Assembly (NCBI GenBank): GCA_013811805.1
Contig: JACCUM010000436.1
Coordinates: 1-30,030 of the forward strand
Length of the DNA: 30,030 bases
Source of the DNA: Geodermatophilaceae bacterium
Lineage (GTDB): Bacteria; Actinomycetota; Actinomycetes; Mycobacteriales; Geodermatophilaceae
Direction: 5' to 3'
The notes under the pieces were generated by a model. It was given only the letters and a program-made list of their open reading frames with translations, made no database searches and had not been told where the DNA came from. The position numbers and the translations under genes are program-made. Positions 16,068 to 23,873 of this stretch are shown piece after piece; positions within the stretch are counted from its first letter, which is position 1, and the number at the start of each line of letters is the position of its first letter.

Positions 16068-17992
16068 GTCGCGGATGGACCCAGCATCCGTACGGGTACC
16101 GGCTCACCGCGATCGCCGTCGCCGACGTGGACCCGGTGCTGGTCGAGATCATCCAGGGTTACCTGGCCAGCGTCGAGATGGAGGTGGAGACCGCGATCGC
16201 CCGCACCTCCCGCTCGCCGATGATCCGGGACGCACATGACTTCCGAGCGGGTATCCACGACCGCCACCTGCGCAAGCTGACCGGACGGTCGTACTCGGCG
16301 CTGGTGCACCCGATCGCGCGGGACTTCCCGCCGGAGACGATGCGCCCGGGCGACGTGTTCTTCCACAACGACGTGTACGAGTCGGAGGGCGGGATCGGAC
16401 ACCTGCCCGACCTGTGCGTCACCGTGCCGGTCTTCGCCGACGATGCGGACGGCGCGCCGTACGTCGTGGCCTTCGTCCAGGCGTTCGGCCATCACGACGA
16501 CATCGGCGGATCGGTGCCGGGGTCGATGCCGTCCAACGCGACGACTGCCTTCCAAGAGGGCCTGATGGTGCCGCCGATCAGGCTGTGGGCGCAGGGAGTC
16601 CCGAACGTTGCCGCCCTGCGGATCATGACCCGGAACTCGCGCATGCCGGAATCCCTTGCCGCCGACCTCGATGCGGAATGCTCGGCCTGTCTGATGGGAG
16701 CACGAAGGCTCGGCGAACTCTTCGACCGCTATGGAGTCGAGCCTGTTGAATCTGCTTTCGACGCGATCCTGGACAACACCACGGCGACCTACCGTCGGGA
16801 GATCCTGGCCAAGATCCCGATCGGGCGCCACGTCTGGGAGGACTACGCCGAACACGACGGCGTCGACCCGCCTCGACTGCATGCCCAGCGGATCACCATG
16901 ACCCGGACCGGGCCCGACGACCCGGAAGGGGACCGGCTGATCCTGGACTTCACCGGGACGAGCCCGCAGGCCAAGGGCCCGATCAACCACGTGGGCGACT
17001 TCGCCGACGGCACGTTTCTGAAGAAGTGGCTGGCGCCGATCCTGCGCAACCTCGCGGACACCCCGGAGCGAATGGCCGAACTCGACGTCAATGAGGGCGT
17101 AGTCCCGTTGATCGAGCTGCGCTTTCCCGAGCCCGGAACGTTGCTCACCCCGGTGTTCCCTGCTCCCACGAATGCGCGCACATTCGTGATCCTGAGGCTG
17201 CTCGGGGTGCTTGCCGGAGTGATCGCGAAGGCGGTCGATGGCCGGATGCCGGCCGATCAGGAGACGATCCGCTACACCGGGGTGTACGGACAGGATGCCG
17301 ACGGCCAGCCCTACCTGATGCGCGAGGTCCTGGGCGGCGGTTCGGGCGGTCGTTATTACGCCGACGGCGAGGACACCATCCATGTCGTACCGGACTCGCG
17401 GAACCTGCCGACCGAGTTCAGCGAGTCGCGGTTTCCGTTCGTCGTCGAGTCGCTGGGCTTGGCGGTCGATTCCGGTGGGGCGGGCCGCTTCCGGGGCGGA
17501 CTGGGCTACGAGAAGCACATCCGGATGCTGCTGCAGGCGCACTTCATGTCGATCGCCGACCGATCCATCTTGGCGTGCTGGGGGGTCAACGGAGGCCAGG
17601 CCGGTCGCTCGTTCCAAGTGACTGCCGACCCCGGCGGCCCGAACGAACGCGAGGTCGACGCGCTCGCGGATGCCGAACCGCTGGCCTCGTGCGAGGTCGT
17701 GCGGATCCGGACCACCGGCGGCGGCGGATGGGGGGATCCACTCGACCGGCCGGTATCCGAGGTGCTGCGCGACGTGGCCTGGGGCAAGGTCTCGATCGAG
17801 GGCGCGCGTACGGACTATGGCGTGATCGTGACCGGCGATGAGGCAGTCCCGTCCTGCGACGAGCCGGCGACGGACTCGCTGCGCGCTGGGCGCCGAGCAG
17901 CGCGCAGCGGCGACGAACCGTTCTTCCACCGCGGTCCGGGTTACGCTCGACTGTCCGGGGGCAGCCCGTACCCCGACGTCGACGTGCTCTGA
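16064..17992 (+). CDS. ATP-dependent hydantoinase/oxoprolinase subunit B
   Basis: A 642-residue HyuB-family protein, somewhat longer than the usual 520-600. Landmarks are PVLVEIIQGYLASVEMEVE near the N-terminus, MRPGDVFFHNDVYESEGGIG (most HyuB have a ND.Y..GTHLPD-like motif), LDFTGTSPQAKGPINH in the middle, GGAGRFRGGLGYEK and the late GGGGWGDPLDRP. The ND motif is modified (NDVYESEGGIGHLPD), which may mark a substrate subgroup. The C-terminal 60 residues (after about 580) are not typical family sequence. ATG overlaps the hyuA stop. It is the last gene of the permease-to-hyuB operon; 24 bp follow before the next start. Confidence 0.9.
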   Translation: MSRGWTQHPYGYRLTAIAVADVDPVLVEIIQGYLASVEMEVETAIARTSRSPMIRDAHDFRAGIHDRHLRKLTGRSYSALVHPIARDFPPETMRPGDVFFHNDVYESEGGIGHLPDLCVTVPVFADDADGAPYVVAFVQAFGHHDDIGGSVPGSMPSNATTAFQEGLMVPPIRLWAQGVPNVAALRIMTRNSRMPESLAADLDAECSACLMGARRLGELFDRYGVEPVESAFDAILDNTTATYRREILAKIPIGRHVWEDYAEHDGVDPPRLHAQRITMTRTGPDDPEGDRLILDFTGTSPQAKGPINHVGDFADGTFLKKWLAPILRNLADTPERMAELDVNEGVVPLIELRFPEPGTLLTPVFPAPTNARTFVILRLLGVLAGVIAKAVDGRMPADQETIRYTGVYGQDADGQPYLMREVLGGGSGGRYYADGEDTIHVVPDSRNLPTEFSESRFPFVVESLGLAVDSGGAGRFRGGLGYEKHIRMLLQAHFMSIADRSILACWGVNGGQAGRSFQVTADPGGPNEREVDALADAEPLASCEVVRIRTTGGGGWGDPLDRPVSEVLRDVAWGKVSIEGARTDYGVIVTGDEAVPSCDEPATDSLRAGRRAARSGDEPFFHRGPGYARLSGGSPYPDVDVL

Positions 17993-18016
17993 GCGATTGG
18001 AAACGGTCACGCCGCG

Positions 18017-19378
18017 ATGCCAGACGGCACCAGCACGCACGATGTGGAGCTGGGCCCGGACCAAGTGATCAAGCCGTTTCGCTGCTGGGACCGCGGCGAG
18101 CCAGCTCGCGAGTGGGGCGCGCTCTTGCTGCTGAACGAGTTCGCGCCGGGCCTGGCACCGGCGCCGTTGGAGGTAGACCTGGCCGGCGACCCCCCGCAGG
18201 TCACCATGTCCCGCCGTCCGGGTGTGCCGTGGGGCTCCGGCGCGGGAGGTCCCGCGCCCGTGGAGTCGATAGCTGCGGCCGTTGGGTTCCTGCACCGCTG
18301 CGTCCCCGCCGCTGCGCTTGCGGCTACACCTCTTCGCGTCTGGAGCCCAGCCGAGGCGATCGCGCAAGTACGGTCGTCCTCCGGCGAGTTGCCGACCGTC
18401 TTGCCCGACCCGGTCGTCCAGCACGCATGCCGCGAGGGCGCCAGGTGGCTGGACGGGTCGTCGCTGGACGCGGCGCTCGCCGCTGACTTCGACCCGGTGC
18501 TGGGGCAGGCCGACGGTAACCTCGCGAACCTCCTGTGGGACGGGATCAGGGTCCGGTCGGTCGACTTCGAGGACTCGGGACGCAGTGACCGAGCATTCGA
18601 GCTTGCCGACTTCGTCGAGCATGTGTCGGGACTGGTCACCGACGATCTGGACAGCGACAAGCTCGTTGAGGCCTTCGACCTCGACCCCGCGACGGAGCGC
18701 AGGTTGCACAAGTACCGGCGGCTCATGACCTGTTACTGGTTGCGGATGTTGCTCCCGGACGGTCCGGCGCATCTCCGCAAGCCCTCAGGATCCCTACATC
18801 GACAGGCCACGCGGGTGCTCGAGCGCCTCGCGTCGGTGTGCGGCGGGCTGCGTCCGGGTTTCCAGCACAACGGTGCATCCCTGCAGAACGCAGCGGCTAT
18901 ATCGCATGACTGCTCATCGGGTGACTGTCACGATCGTGGGATGAGCGAGGACGGACCATTCGGCGACCTGTCAGTCACCGATGTCCTCGTCGTACCCGCA
19001 CGGGCCCTGCAGTGGCGCTTCTCCCGGTCTTCGGGACCTGGTGGGCAGGGCGTGAACACCGCGGACTCCCGGGTCGAGCTGTCCGTACACGTGCCGACGA
19101 TCCCGGGCTGGCCGGAGCCGCTGATCGAGACAGTCCTGGATCGCCTCGGCGACCGACTCATCGACGGAACGCTCACCGTCGCCGCCTCGGAGTACCGCCA
19201 GCAACTGCGCAACCGCGAGGCCGCTCGGGCCCGGATCCAGACGCTGTTGCGCGAGGCGGTGCGCCCGGCCGGGCCGCGACGTCGGCCGACCAAGCCGAGC
19301 CGCGGTGCCCGCGAGCGGCGGCTGGACGACAAGCGCAGGCGGTCCCGGCTCAAGCAGGATCGCCGAGCCGAAGACTGA
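18017..19378 (+). CDS. continuous frame: APH-fold phosphotransferase followed in frame by an ArfB-type peptidyl-tRNA hydrolase
   Basis: One open frame of 453 residues holds two unrelated domains. Residues 1-275 resemble the aminoglycoside/choline kinase family: the Brenner-like loop is QADGNLANLL (164-173), with catalytic D166 and N171 but Q instead of the usual histidine, then VDFEDSG (182-188) as the metal-binding motif. The kinase substrate is unknown. Residues 309-453 are an ArfB/release-factor domain with GPGGQGVNT. The joining segment (about 276-308) is low-complexity, cysteine- and histidine-containing, and does not look like either family. Either this is a true fusion, or two genes happen to lack a stop between them; see the separate ArfB entry. 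Confidence 0.6.
   Translation: MPDGTSTHDVELGPDQVIKPFRCWDRGEPAREWGALLLLNEFAPGLAPAPLEVDLAGDPPQVTMSRRPGVPWGSGAGGPAPVESIAAAVGFLHRCVPAAALAATPLRVWSPAEAIAQVRSSSGELPTVLPDPVVQHACREGARWLDGSSLDAALAADFDPVLGQADGNLANLLWDGIRVRSVDFEDSGRSDRAFELADFVEHVSGLVTDDLDSDKLVEAFDLDPATERRLHKYRRLMTCYWLRMLLPDGPAHLRKPSGSLHRQATRVLERLASVCGGLRPGFQHNGASLQNAAAISHDCSSGDCHDRGMSEDGPFGDLSVTDVLVVPARALQWRFSRSSGPGGQGVNTADSRVELSVHVPTIPGWPEPLIETVLDRLGDRLIDGTLTVAASEYRQQLRNREAARARIQTLLREAVRPAGPRRRPTKPSRGARERRLDDKRRRSRLKQDRRAED
18929..18934 (+). promoter_or_regulatory. possible -10 element of a separate arfB-like gene
   Basis: CACGAT sits 6 nt before the ATG at 18941. It is a weaker match to TANNNT, but has the same spacing as the other leaderless-type starts in this region, which favours an independent arfB transcript. 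Confidence 0.3.
18941..19378 (+). CDS. arfB: alternative ribosome-rescue peptidyl-tRNA hydrolase (ArfB/YaeJ-like), probable own start
   Basis: From ATG at 18941 the frame gives 145 residues, the usual length of ArfB. FSRSSGPGGQGVNTADSRVE contains the catalytic GGQ (residues 34-36), and the tail from about residue 108 is very basic (RRRPTKPSRGARERR..., KRRRSRLKQDRR), as in ArfB proteins that reach into the empty mRNA channel of stalled ribosomes. ArfB hydrolyses peptidyl-tRNA on ribosomes lacking a stop codon. The upstream kinase-like frame runs into this gene with no stop, but the complete ArfB and the promoter-like hexamer suggest it is translated alone. It overlaps the 18017-19378 entry by design. 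Confidence 0.75.
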   Translation: MSEDGPFGDLSVTDVLVVPARALQWRFSRSSGPGGQGVNTADSRVELSVHVPTIPGWPEPLIETVLDRLGDRLIDGTLTVAASEYRQQLRNREAARARIQTLLREAVRPAGPRRRPTKPSRGARERRLDDKRRRSRLKQDRRAED

Positions 19379-19473
19379 ATCGACATCGAGCCACGTTTGC
19401 CTACCAGGCGCGGTGACGCGCCGCTGACGACGCTGGCGTGTCGGCGTCTCAGAGAGGCAAAGCGAGCACCCGC

Positions 19474-19479
19474 TAGCGT
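19474..19479 (+). promoter_or_regulatory. -10 element for a leaderless start (EamA gene)
   Basis: TAGCGT ends exactly 7 nt before the GTG at 19487, so the transcript is expected to start on the start codon. No ribosome-binding site is seen next to that GTG, which fits leaderless translation. Confidence 0.55.
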
Positions 19480-19486
19480 GCGGTCA

Positions 19487-20491
19487 GTGAAGAACGCCGG
19501 GGGCCCCGGTCCGCTTAAGGGTGCCGCGCTGATCGGCGTGCTCGCGGCTGGCGGCGCGGCTGTCCTGTTCGGCATCAACGCGACGGTCAGCAAGCTGGCG
19601 CTGAGCTCGGGGCTGTCCTCGCTCGATCTCGTCCAGCTCCGGTCGATGGGCTCGGCTGTGATCCTGATGCTGTTCCTCCTGCTGACCCGCCCCGCGACCC
19701 TTCGGGTACGGCCGCGAGAGCTCGGGTTCCTGGTCCTCGCCGGGATCATCGGGATCGGCCTGGTCCAGTGGTTCTACTTCGTGGCCATCTCCCGGCTGCC
19801 GGTCGGCATCGCGCTCCTGCTGGAGTACCTCGCTCCCGTCCTCGTCGTGCTGTGGGTCCGGTTCGTCCGCCGTCAGCCGGTGCGTACCCGGATGTGGGCG
19901 GCCTTGGCGCTGGCGGTCCTGGGATTGGCGATCGTGGCCCGGGTGTGGCAGGGCGTGACCCTCGACGGCATCGGCCTGCTGGCCGGGCTCGGCGCGGCCG
20001 CGGCGCTGGCGACCTACTACCTGTCCAGTGAGCGCGGGATGGGGATTCGCGATCCGTTGAGCCTGGCCGCCTGGGTGTTCACCGCCGCAGCGCTGTTCTG
20101 GTCCGTGCTCCGTCCGCCGTGGACCTTCGAGTGGTCGATCCTGGGCAACGCCATACGGCTTCCAGGGCCCTTGGGCGGGACAACCGTGCAGCTGTGGGTG
20201 CTGGTTGTCTGGATCATCGTCCTGGGGACCGTCGTTCCCTATTCGTTCGTGCTGGTTGCGCTGGCATCGCTGGGTTCTGCGCGGACCGGGCTGCTCGGGA
20301 TGGCCGAGCCGGTGATGGCAGGCCTGGTGGCCTGGCTGGTCCTCGGGGAGATGCTGACCGGCATCCAGCTGTTCGGCGCCGCGCTGATCTTCAGCGGCAT
20401 CGTGTTGGCCGAGACGGCACGACAGCGATCGGCGGATCAACCTTCAGAGCCGGCTCCGGTAGCTCCTGGCGGCGGCCCCATGGATCCCTGA
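19487..20491 (+). CDS. EamA/DMT-family inner-membrane transporter
   Basis: A 334-residue protein with about ten hydrophobic segments in two EamA repeats (first about residues 17-150, second about 165-310). The repeats include GAALIGVLAAGGAAVLFGIN at the start and GLLGMAEPVMAGLVAWLVLGE with the usual E-PV-A motif near the end. Drug/metabolite transporters of this type export amino acids, purines or other small molecules; no substrate can be assigned. GTG at 19487 is chosen over an upstream start at 19397 because of the leaderless promoter spacing and because the upstream 30 residues are arginine-rich and unlike the family. The C-terminal 25 residues are a polar tail. Confidence 0.85.
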   Translation: MKNAGGPGPLKGAALIGVLAAGGAAVLFGINATVSKLALSSGLSSLDLVQLRSMGSAVILMLFLLLTRPATLRVRPRELGFLVLAGIIGIGLVQWFYFVAISRLPVGIALLLEYLAPVLVVLWVRFVRRQPVRTRMWAALALAVLGLAIVARVWQGVTLDGIGLLAGLGAAAALATYYLSSERGMGIRDPLSLAAWVFTAAALFWSVLRPPWTFEWSILGNAIRLPGPLGGTTVQLWVLVVWIIVLGTVVPYSFVLVALASLGSARTGLLGMAEPVMAGLVAWLVLGEMLTGIQLFGAALIFSGIVLAETARQRSADQPSEPAPVAPGGGPMDP

Positions 20492-20512
20492 CCTCGGCGC
20501 CGTGGGCGGCAC

Positions 20513-20518
20513 TATCGT
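20513..20518 (+). promoter_or_regulatory. -10 element for a leaderless start (methyltransferase gene)
   Basis: TATCGT lies 6 nt before the ATG at 20525, with no Shine-Dalgarno between. Confidence 0.55.
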
Positions 20519-20524
20519 CGCGGC

Positions 20525-21172
20525 ATGGGCTTGCGAGGCAGCTTGATGGCGGGGTTTGCCAGACAGCTTGGTCGGCCCAGTGGGCTCCGGGGTCGGGCGG
20601 TCGGCGCGATGCTCAACCGCGCGAACCGCAACACCGTTGCTCAAGCAGTGGATGCCTTGTCGCTGCCATCCGGTTCCGTCACCGCTGATGTCGGGTTCGG
20701 TGGGGGAGTGGGTCTCGACCTGCTGCTGGAAGCGGTGGGAGGAACCGGGACGGTGCACGGGGTCGACGTATCGCAGACGATGCTCACCCGTGCCGCTCAC
20801 CGCTACAGACACGACATTCGTTCGGGGAGACTGCAGCTGCACGACGCGTCGATGTCTGAGCTGCCGCTTCCCAACGACTCACTCGACGGTCTCCTCACGG
20901 TCAACACCATCTACTTCGTCCCCGATTTAGCCGGTCCGTTCGCCGAGTTCACCCGGGTCGTGAAAGACACCGGCCGGGTCGTCGTCGGGATGGGCGATCC
21001 CGACGCGATGGAGAAGGAGCCGTACACCGCGTACGGCTTTCGGATTCGCCCGGTAGCCGAGGTCAGAGAGGCGTTGGCCAGCGCCGGACTGGCGGTCGAG
21101 CAGGACGTTCGGGTGGGCCGGGGAGCCGCCGCCGTCCATCTCCTGGTGGCTGCGCCGGTCGCACCCGCCTAG
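20525..21172 (+). CDS. class I SAM-dependent methyltransferase
   Basis: A 215-residue Methyltransf_11/25-type protein. Motif I is VTADVGFGGGVGLDLLLEA (about residues 54-72) and the acidic end of the second strand is HGVDVSQTM. LPLPNDSLDGLLTVNTIYFV is the post-I/motif II region that recurs in small-molecule and ubiquinone-type methyltransferases. A C-terminal strand pair AVEQDVRVGRGAAAVHLLVA completes the fold. The acceptor substrate is not known. The TAG stop is convergent with, and overlaps, the ligase stop on the other strand through a shared CTAG palindrome. Confidence 0.85.
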   Translation: MGLRGSLMAGFARQLGRPSGLRGRAVGAMLNRANRNTVAQAVDALSLPSGSVTADVGFGGGVGLDLLLEAVGGTGTVHGVDVSQTMLTRAAHRYRHDIRSGRLQLHDASMSELPLPNDSLDGLLTVNTIYFVPDLAGPFAEFTRVVKDTGRVVVGMGDPDAMEKEPYTAYGFRIRPVAEVREALASAGLAVEQDVRVGRGAAAVHLLVAAPVAPA

Positions 21173-22707
21173 CGGCCGACAGAGCCGGGCAGTGCCTCGC
21201 GAACGGCCATGATCGTGTCGGATTCGGCAGGGTTCTTGTCCTCGCGGTACCGCAGAACCCGGGCGAAGCGCAGTGCAGCGCCTCCCGGGTAGCGCGAAGA
21301 AACCTGCGCGGCGTCGAAGGCGATCTCGACAACCAGCTCTGGGCGAACCCATACGGTGCCGGGGGTCCGGCGTACCTCGATTTGTTGCAGCGCCTCCGTC
21401 TGCCAGCTGAGCATGACGTCGGTCATCCCCTTGAATGTCTTGCCCACCATGACAAATGCATTCGACTCGCCGTACGTGCCGTCGGGATCTCGGGCCCCTA
21501 GGTGCAGGTTGGACAACCACCCGGAGCGCCGGCCGTGACCCCACTCGGCTGCGAGCACGACCAGATCCAGGGTGCGCACCGGTTTGACCTTCTGCCAGCC
21601 GCTTCCGCGACGGCCTGCGGCGTAGCTGGACGTGAGCGACTTGACGACCACGCCCTCGTGACCGGCTGCAAGGGAGTCAGCCAGGATCTGCTCGGCAGCC
21701 TGCGAGTCGTCGGCTCGCTGAGAAGGGACCCGCCAGGGTCCTGCCACCCGTTCGAGTTCGGCCAGACGCACACTCAGTGGTTCATCGATGAGATCGCTTC
21801 CGTCGACATGGAGCAGGTCGAAGAAATACGGACGAAGCAGCTCCTCGCGACCGGCCTGAGCGCCGAACCGGCTTTGCGTATCAGCAAAGGAACGCGGTCG
21901 GCTACTCGTGTCGTCCAGGACCAGGGACTCGCCGTCCAGGATGAGCCGCTGTGCTGGAAGCCGCCGAACGATGTCGACAACCTCGGGCAACCGAGCGGTG
22001 GCATCCTTCAGGCTGCGGGTGAAAACGGCGATTGCGTCGCCGTCACGGTGCACCTGAATCCGAGCGCCGTCGAGTTTGTAGTCGATGACCGCCTCCCCGG
22101 TGTTACCCAACGCCGCTTCGACACTGGTTGCAGTAGCCGCCAGCATCGGCTTGACCGGACGCATGACCTGCAAGCCGACCGCACTCAGTTCCGGCGCGCC
22201 ACCGGTAGTGGCCAGTCGTGCCGTTTCGGTGAGTGATCCGGTAAGCATCCAGGCGCGCCGGACGAGCTCGACCGGCGAATTCGTGGCCGCCGCGATCGCG
22301 TCACCAAGCAGACTCTCCAGCGCCCCCTGCCGCACCTCACCCATGAGGACACCCATCAGGAACGGGCGCTCCGCCGCGGTTGCCCGGGCGAACACCCTGG
22401 TCAGCTGAGCCTCCCGGCTCGCTGCTGAGCCGGCACCGACGGTCACCGCCAGTGCGCTGAACAGGTCGTCGACGTCGGAGACGGTGAGCGTGGCCGTCTC
22501 GGCCGGCCCAGCGTCGATCCGGCGAAGTGTCGACCAGCCAACGCCTAGCCGTCCTTGACGTGGTGCGGCCACGAGCATCCCGATCACCGCGACCACCTCG
22601 TCCGGTGCGAGACGGGCGATCAATTCGGCCAGCAGAGCGGTCTTCCGCGTGCGAGAACGGGTGGCCGCCACACTCTCCGAGGTCCTCACCACCTCCGCCA
22701 GCAGCAT
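21169..22707 (-). CDS. ligB: ATP-dependent DNA ligase (LigB type)
   Basis: A 512-residue protein, the length of mycobacterial LigB (about 507). An N-terminal DNA-binding domain (residues 1-185) is followed by the nucleotidyltransferase motif I YKLDGARIQVHRDG with the adenylated lysine K211, then GESLVL (motif III), FFDLLHVDGSDL, EGVVVKSLTSSYAAGRRGSG (motif IV) and WQKVKPVRTLDLVVLAAEWG (motif V). A C-terminal OB fold carries WVRPELVVEIAFDAAQ. It seals nicks in DNA using ATP and is usually an accessory to NAD-dependent LigA in actinobacteria. It follows the kinase gene by 39 bp on the same strand. Confidence 0.93.
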   Translation of the reverse strand: MLLAEVVRTSESVAATRSRTRKTALLAELIARLAPDEVVAVIGMLVAAPRQGRLGVGWSTLRRIDAGPAETATLTVSDVDDLFSALAVTVGAGSAASREAQLTRVFARATAAERPFLMGVLMGEVRQGALESLLGDAIAAATNSPVELVRRAWMLTGSLTETARLATTGGAPELSAVGLQVMRPVKPMLAATATSVEAALGNTGEAVIDYKLDGARIQVHRDGDAIAVFTRSLKDATARLPEVVDIVRRLPAQRLILDGESLVLDDTSSRPRSFADTQSRFGAQAGREELLRPYFFDLLHVDGSDLIDEPLSVRLAELERVAGPWRVPSQRADDSQAAEQILADSLAAGHEGVVVKSLTSSYAAGRRGSGWQKVKPVRTLDLVVLAAEWGHGRRSGWLSNLHLGARDPDGTYGESNAFVMVGKTFKGMTDVMLSWQTEALQQIEVRRTPGTVWVRPELVVEIAFDAAQVSSRYPGGAALRFARVLRYREDKNPAESDTIMAVREALPGSVGR

Positions 22708-22746
22708 GGGGTCAGTCTGCCCGCCCGGTACGACGCCGGGAGATCC

Positions 22747-23355
22747 CTAGAGCAGCGTGCGGAAGGCAATCTCCGGGTCGAAGGCCGGCGGTGTGATGGG
22801 GTTCCCATCCACGAGCAGATCAGCACGCCGCCGGGTGTCCTGCTCGGCAAAGTATTGCGCTTCTTCGCGCTGCCAGGCGGGCAGTCGGCGAGGCAGGTCC
22901 GTCCCGGCCCGGGCCAGCCCGCGAGCCATGGCCACGTCGGCCGGGGCCTCGATCCACACCTGGCGGCTGGTGATCTTGTCCGCTGCTCTTGCCGAACTCC
23001 CACAGCCCTCCACGACCAGAACCTCACTCACCGGTACCGCGCACCAGCGCGGACTCCACTCACCCACGGTCCAGTCGTACGGATGGAAGCCACCGTCCCA
23101 GCCGGTGGCGAGGGGTTCCAGCACATGCTCGTCCAGGCGCATCCAAGCACCATCGAGTGTCCAGCCCTGGTACAGCTGCTCGATCTGCACCTGCACCGCC
23201 GATCCTCGGGACGACAGAGCCGTGATCAAGCGTGCGGCGAACGTCGTCTTTCCCGATCCGCTGGGACCGTCGACGGTCACCAGACGCACGGTGCCGAGCC
23301 TGGCCGGGGCCGAGAAGATTTCCTCGGCCAACTCGTCGTAGGTCCGTACCGTCAC
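22747..23355 (-). CDS. P-loop small-molecule kinase (uridine kinase-like)
   Basis: A 202-residue P-loop NTPase. The Walker A motif GPSGSGKTT lies at residues 30-38 and WDGGFHPYDW, VLVVEGCGSS and RQVWIEAPADVAMARGLARA follow in the order seen in uridine kinase/AAA_18 proteins. WQREEAQYFAEQDTRRRADLLVDGNP is the lid/C-terminal part. The phosphate acceptor is not known; uridine kinase is a naming analogy only. GTG at 23355 is chosen because a TAGGTT hexamer lies 7 nt upstream; a 67-residue upstream extension is proline/serine-rich and unlike the family. Confidence 0.8.
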   Translation of the reverse strand: MTVRTYDELAEEIFSAPARLGTVRLVTVDGPSGSGKTTFAARLITALSSRGSAVQVQIEQLYQGWTLDGAWMRLDEHVLEPLATGWDGGFHPYDWTVGEWSPRWCAVPVSEVLVVEGCGSSARAADKITSRQVWIEAPADVAMARGLARAGTDLPRRLPAWQREEAQYFAEQDTRRRADLLVDGNPITPPAFDPEIAFRTLL

Positions 23356-23362
23356 CTTCGCC

Positions 23363-23368
23363 AACCTA
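23363..23368 (-). promoter_or_regulatory. -10 element for a leaderless start (P-loop kinase gene)
   Basis: On the minus strand TAGGTT is followed by 7 nt and then the GTG at 23355. Confidence 0.5.
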
Positions 23369-23479
23369 GGCCGGTGCCGTTGGCCGAGGTGGCGGCTGGG
23401 GGGAGAAAGCGACGATGACCGATCCCCAGCACAAAGTTGCCCGGCTGGCGGTGTTGCATCCGGAATCGACGAGGTCCTC

Positions 23480-23824
23480 ATGCTCACCGCCGCTGGTGTT
23501 GGTGGCCTGGGTCTGATCCTCATGGGACTCGTGCTCGGCAGGCTCCGCTCTTCCACGGACGCCTCTCTGTCGACGGGGAGGGCCTGGTGCTACCTGAGAC
23601 TGCGCGCTGGTCGCCGTTACATCACCGTCCGGTGCAGACAGAGCGCGGGTTTCCGCAGACCCGGGGCGGCAGCTGGGAACAGGGGCGCCGAAGTCGACGC
23701 TGGCACATCACCCCTGCTCCGGCCGACTTCGCCTCGCTCAGTACACCCTCTTCGACCTGGGCGTGCTCACCCTGGCCCGCTCGCGACCAACTCGTCGACG
23801 ACGGAGACACCAAGGCGGCGCTAG
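23480..23824 (+). CDS. possible small membrane-anchored protein of unknown function (uncertain)
   Basis: The interval 23356-23873 is 518 bp without a convincing gene. The best candidate is this 114-residue frame: a GAGG element lies 5 nt before its ATG, and residues 2-20 form one hydrophobic helix (LTAAGVGGLGLILMGLVLG) followed by arginines. After about residue 30 the sequence is arginine/serine/proline-rich without recognisable domains, and a second frame (from 23437) reads just as plausibly (LSVDGEGLVLPETARW), so a frameshifted or decayed small gene is possible. I recognise no family. Confidence 0.25.
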   Translation: MLTAAGVGGLGLILMGLVLGRLRSSTDASLSTGRAWCYLRLRAGRRYITVRCRQSAGFRRPGAAAGNRGAEVDAGTSPLLRPTSPRSVHPLRPGRAHPGPLATNSSTTETPRRR

Positions 23825-23860
23825 GGCAGAGGGTGCAGGTGAGGCCCCGGGCAGTCGGCC

Positions 23861-23866
23861 TACGAT
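23861..23866 (+). promoter_or_regulatory. -10 element for a leaderless start (CoA-transferase gene)
   Basis: TACGAT ends 7 nt before the ATG at 23874, with no Shine-Dalgarno in between. Confidence 0.55.
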
Positions 23867-23873
23867 CCGCGGC

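Noticed and set aside
15920..18772. 950-residue open frame on the minus strand
   Set aside because: It is antisense to hyuA, hyuB and the kinase gene, arginine/histidine-rich with no family motifs, as expected for a shadow frame in high-GC coding DNA.
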